NCBI GenBank assembly: GCA_038025085.1
Contig: CM076139.1
Span: forward strand, 45,178,807-45,242,806
Length of the DNA stretch: 64,000 nucleotides
Source of the DNA: Tetragonia tetragonoides
Lineage: Eukaryota; Streptophyta; Magnoliopsida; Caryophyllales; Aizoaceae
Reading direction: 5' to 3'
Shown: in pieces, positions 59,797 through 64,000 of the stretch
Numbering within the stretch: the stretch's first letter is position 1
Layout: each line of letters opens with the position of its first letter
Position numbers and translations under genes: made by a program
Notes under the pieces: generated by a model
Told to the model about the DNA's origin: nothing
Database searches by the model: none
The model's input: only the letters and a program-made list of their open reading frames with translations

Positions 59797-60720
59797 GCAT
59801 GCCTCGTTCTTAAAATAGTTGATCAATTACAATGTGGTGTACAAGGATTGGATGTGAAGGATGAATGCTTCACTTGACATTTGTCCAAACAATGGTAGAC
59901 CATAGTTAAAATTGCCCGAATATTGTAAGCATTTAGGCAAGTAGGAGGGCATGCCTCGTTTTTAAAATAGTTGATCAATTGCAATGTGGTGTACTAGGAT
60001 GTGAAGGATGAATGCTTCACTTCACATTTGTCCAAACTATGGTAGATCATAGTTTAAAGTGACCGACTATTGTAAGCATGAAGGCAAGTAAGAGGGCATG
60101 CCTCGTTATTAAAATAGTTGATCAATTGCAATGTGGTGTACTAGGATGTGAATGATGAATGCTTCACTTCACATTTGTCCAAATTATGGTAGACCATAGT
60201 TTAAAATGACCGACTATTGTAAGCATGAAGGCAAGTAGGAGGGCATGCCTCGTTTTTAAAATAGTTGATCAATTGCAATGTGGTGTACTAGGATGTGAAA
60301 GGATGAATGCTTCACTTCACATTTGTCTAAACTATGGTAAGCAATAGTTTAAAATGACCGACTATTGTGAGCATGAAGTCAAGTAGGAGGGCATGCCTCG
60401 TTCTTAAAATAGTTGATTAATTGCAATGTGGTGTACTAGGATGTGAAGAATGACTGCTTCACTTCACATTTGACCAAACTATGGTAGACCATAATTTAAA
60501 ATGACTGACTATTGTAAGCATAAAGGCAAGTAGGAGGGCATGCCTCGTTATTAAAATAGTTTATCAATTGCACTGTGGTGTACTAGGATGTGAATGATGA
60601 ATGCTTCACTTAACATTTGTCCAAACTATTGTAGACCATAGTTTAAATGACCGACTATTGTAAACATGAAGACATGTATAAAAGCATGGCTCGTTTTTAA
60701 AATTGTTGAGCACTTTTCAT
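59797..60720. repeat. 147-bp tandem repeat array, about six copies
   Basis: The word GCATGCCTCGTT starts units at 59797, 59949, 60096, 60243, 60391 and 60538, and GCATGGCTCGTT starts a last one at 60684. Spacings are 152, 147, 147, 148, 147 and 146. Each unit also has TTGATCAATTGCAATGTGGT and ATGAATGCTTCACTTCACAT. Non-coding. Confidence 0.93.
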
Positions 60721-60867
60721 ATATGTTGTACCAGACATATAAATAGGTATTATTCCCTAGAATTTAGTGTAATGTTTTTAATCAACGAGATTTGAAAATG
60801 TTATTTCCTTCGTATGTTGTATTTCCATATAACAGTAAATACACATGGTCGTTCATTTTTCATATAT

Positions 60868-61130
60868 GTAGTGAAGGGACACCGTCAAACCAACGAGACG
60901 AATCCACTATCTATGTGTCTTCCGAGTTTCAAAATGTGAACATGGGTGAAGAAACAGAACCGAATGCCACAATTTCCAATCTCGTCCGACAATGAGAGTG
61001 AAGATGATGTCGCTACTGATTATGGAACTGCCTTAATGCCCCCACCATTGATCAAATTATGCAAATGAAGTTTGATTCATTAGACGAAAGGAGAGGAGTG
61101 GTATACTGTTACGCGAGGAGTGATATAGAT
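60868..61130 (+). pseudogene. FAR1-related N-terminal fragment
   Basis: Frames on the + strand encode NVNMGEETEPNATISNLV, then (shifted) DNESEDDVATDYGT, then (shifted) TIDQIMQMKFDSLDE ... YCYARS. The last resembles the start of plant FAR1-RELATED SEQUENCE proteins just before their zinc finger. At least two frameshifts and no downstream domains, so a broken fragment. Confidence 0.5.
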
Positions 61131-61156
61131 GGAGGATTGGTATTTATATCGTTGTA

Positions 61157-61400
61157 ACACCATTAGAAGTAAAGATTTTTGTTTTTGCTGTCAAGTAACA
61201 TATGTATACTCCATATATCATTAGGCACACATCACTTTTCAAACACGATTACTCCAAATAAGGCATATTATTTACATGTATATAACGATTCACCAATATT
61301 ACTATTTTTTCATCAAATAGGTTTCATCAACTTAAAAAATATTTATTTTTCATGAAGACAATACACACGTAGGCACACATACAAATATATAATACAAGTC
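61157..61400. repeat. Direct repeat R3, copy 1
   Basis: AAAGTAAAGATTTTT..., TATGTATACTCCATATAT, CACACATCACTTT and TCATCAAATA words match 62325-62560 in order. AT-rich, non-coding. Confidence 0.65.
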
Positions 61401-62316
<916 letters not shown>

Positions 62317-62324
62317 AAGAATAC

Positions 62325-62560
62325 AATTAAAAGTAAAGATTTTTTTATTTTTATTGACAAGTAACGTATGTATACTCCATATATTAGGTACACATCACTT
62401 TCAAACACAAATACTTCAAATAAGACTAATTATTTACATGTAACAATTCACCAAAATTACAATTGTTTCATCAAATAAGTTTCATAACTTAAAAAAAATA
62501 AAATAAAATAAAAATTCATGAAGACAATACACACTTAGACACACGTGCACTCCCTACAAA
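62325..62560. repeat. Direct repeat R3, copy 2
   Basis: Matches 61157-61400 by eye; the copies are ~1.17 kb apart and the (TA)n tract lies just left of this one. Confidence 0.65.
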
Positions 62561-63842
<1,282 letters not shown>

Positions 63843-64000
63843 GAGGTATATTCTCGAGAGCAATGAGGCACCCCATGTAGGCGAGAATTTATGAGCACGC
63901 CACCTAAGCGAGAATAAAGACAAAAAATAAGAGGTGTAGAACTTTTAGGACTCTTAGAAACCTAATTCTAATGTAATTACAATTTTACACTAATACGTGC

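Noticed and set aside
59797..60720. Centromeric satellite
   Set aside because: Only six to seven copies are present, flanked by ordinary dispersed repeats; nothing ties it to a centromere.

Overview
The window is nuclear DNA from a flowering plant, most likely a eudicot. Genes have GT-AG introns and encode plant-specific families: an AGC-VIII D6PK-type kinase, plant carboxylesterases and a MAPK. The rest is dense in plant transposons. I cannot name the species from sequence alone. No tRNA, rRNA or CRISPR locus was seen.

Layout. (a) 1-8.2 kb: a two-exon D6PK-like protein kinase gene (3210-5289, +) in AT-rich DNA with a SINE, a Tourist-like MITE and old repeats. (b) 9.5-21.6 kb: a 5' fragment of a MAPK-like gene, then a LINE remnant whose RNase H domain is split by a 10.1-kb CACTA (En/Spm) element (10795-20921). 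The CACTA carries a Transposase_24-type gene and has itself received two LINE pieces, a 2.2-kb Mutator-like element (MULE) with plant mobile domain (PMD) exons, and a 637-bp hAT-like element. (c) 24-42.7 kb: a carboxylesterase (CXE) cluster on the + strand. Three genes have intact frames (28363, 36507, 39022), one has a 1-base frameshift (29769), one lacks its 5' end (24042) and one is only a 5' stub (42554). A young but disabled Ty1/copia element (30870-36082, target duplication CCTAC) sits 28 bases beyond the stop of the frameshifted copy. (d) 43.9-45.3 kb: an F-box gene with two in-frame stops. (e) 46.3-49.6 kb: a six-exon MAPK pseudogene on the - strand. Its 5' end probably lies at 57.06-57.12 kb, displaced by insertions. 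(f) 49.8-56.0 kb: a second, larger MULE with two convergent genes. One is an apparently intact transposase-OTU protease fusion of 880 codons (-), the other a PMD gene (+) with a local double frameshift. The first introns of both genes hold mirror-placed arrays of palindromes centred on CCATGG. (g) 56-64 kb: gene-poor DNA with a 358-bp foldback MITE, a 147-bp tandem array, a FAR1-like fragment and long (TA)n tracts.

How it fits together. Likely functional host genes are the kinase and two or three carboxylesterases. The CXE cluster is a tandem family in active gain and loss. The most unusual module is the 49.8-56.0 kb MULE, which pairs an OTU-tailed transposase with a PMD gene and has symmetric intronic palindrome arrays. 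The 17.7-19.9 kb MULE has unrelated termini but also combines a PMD gene with GC-rich terminal palindromes.
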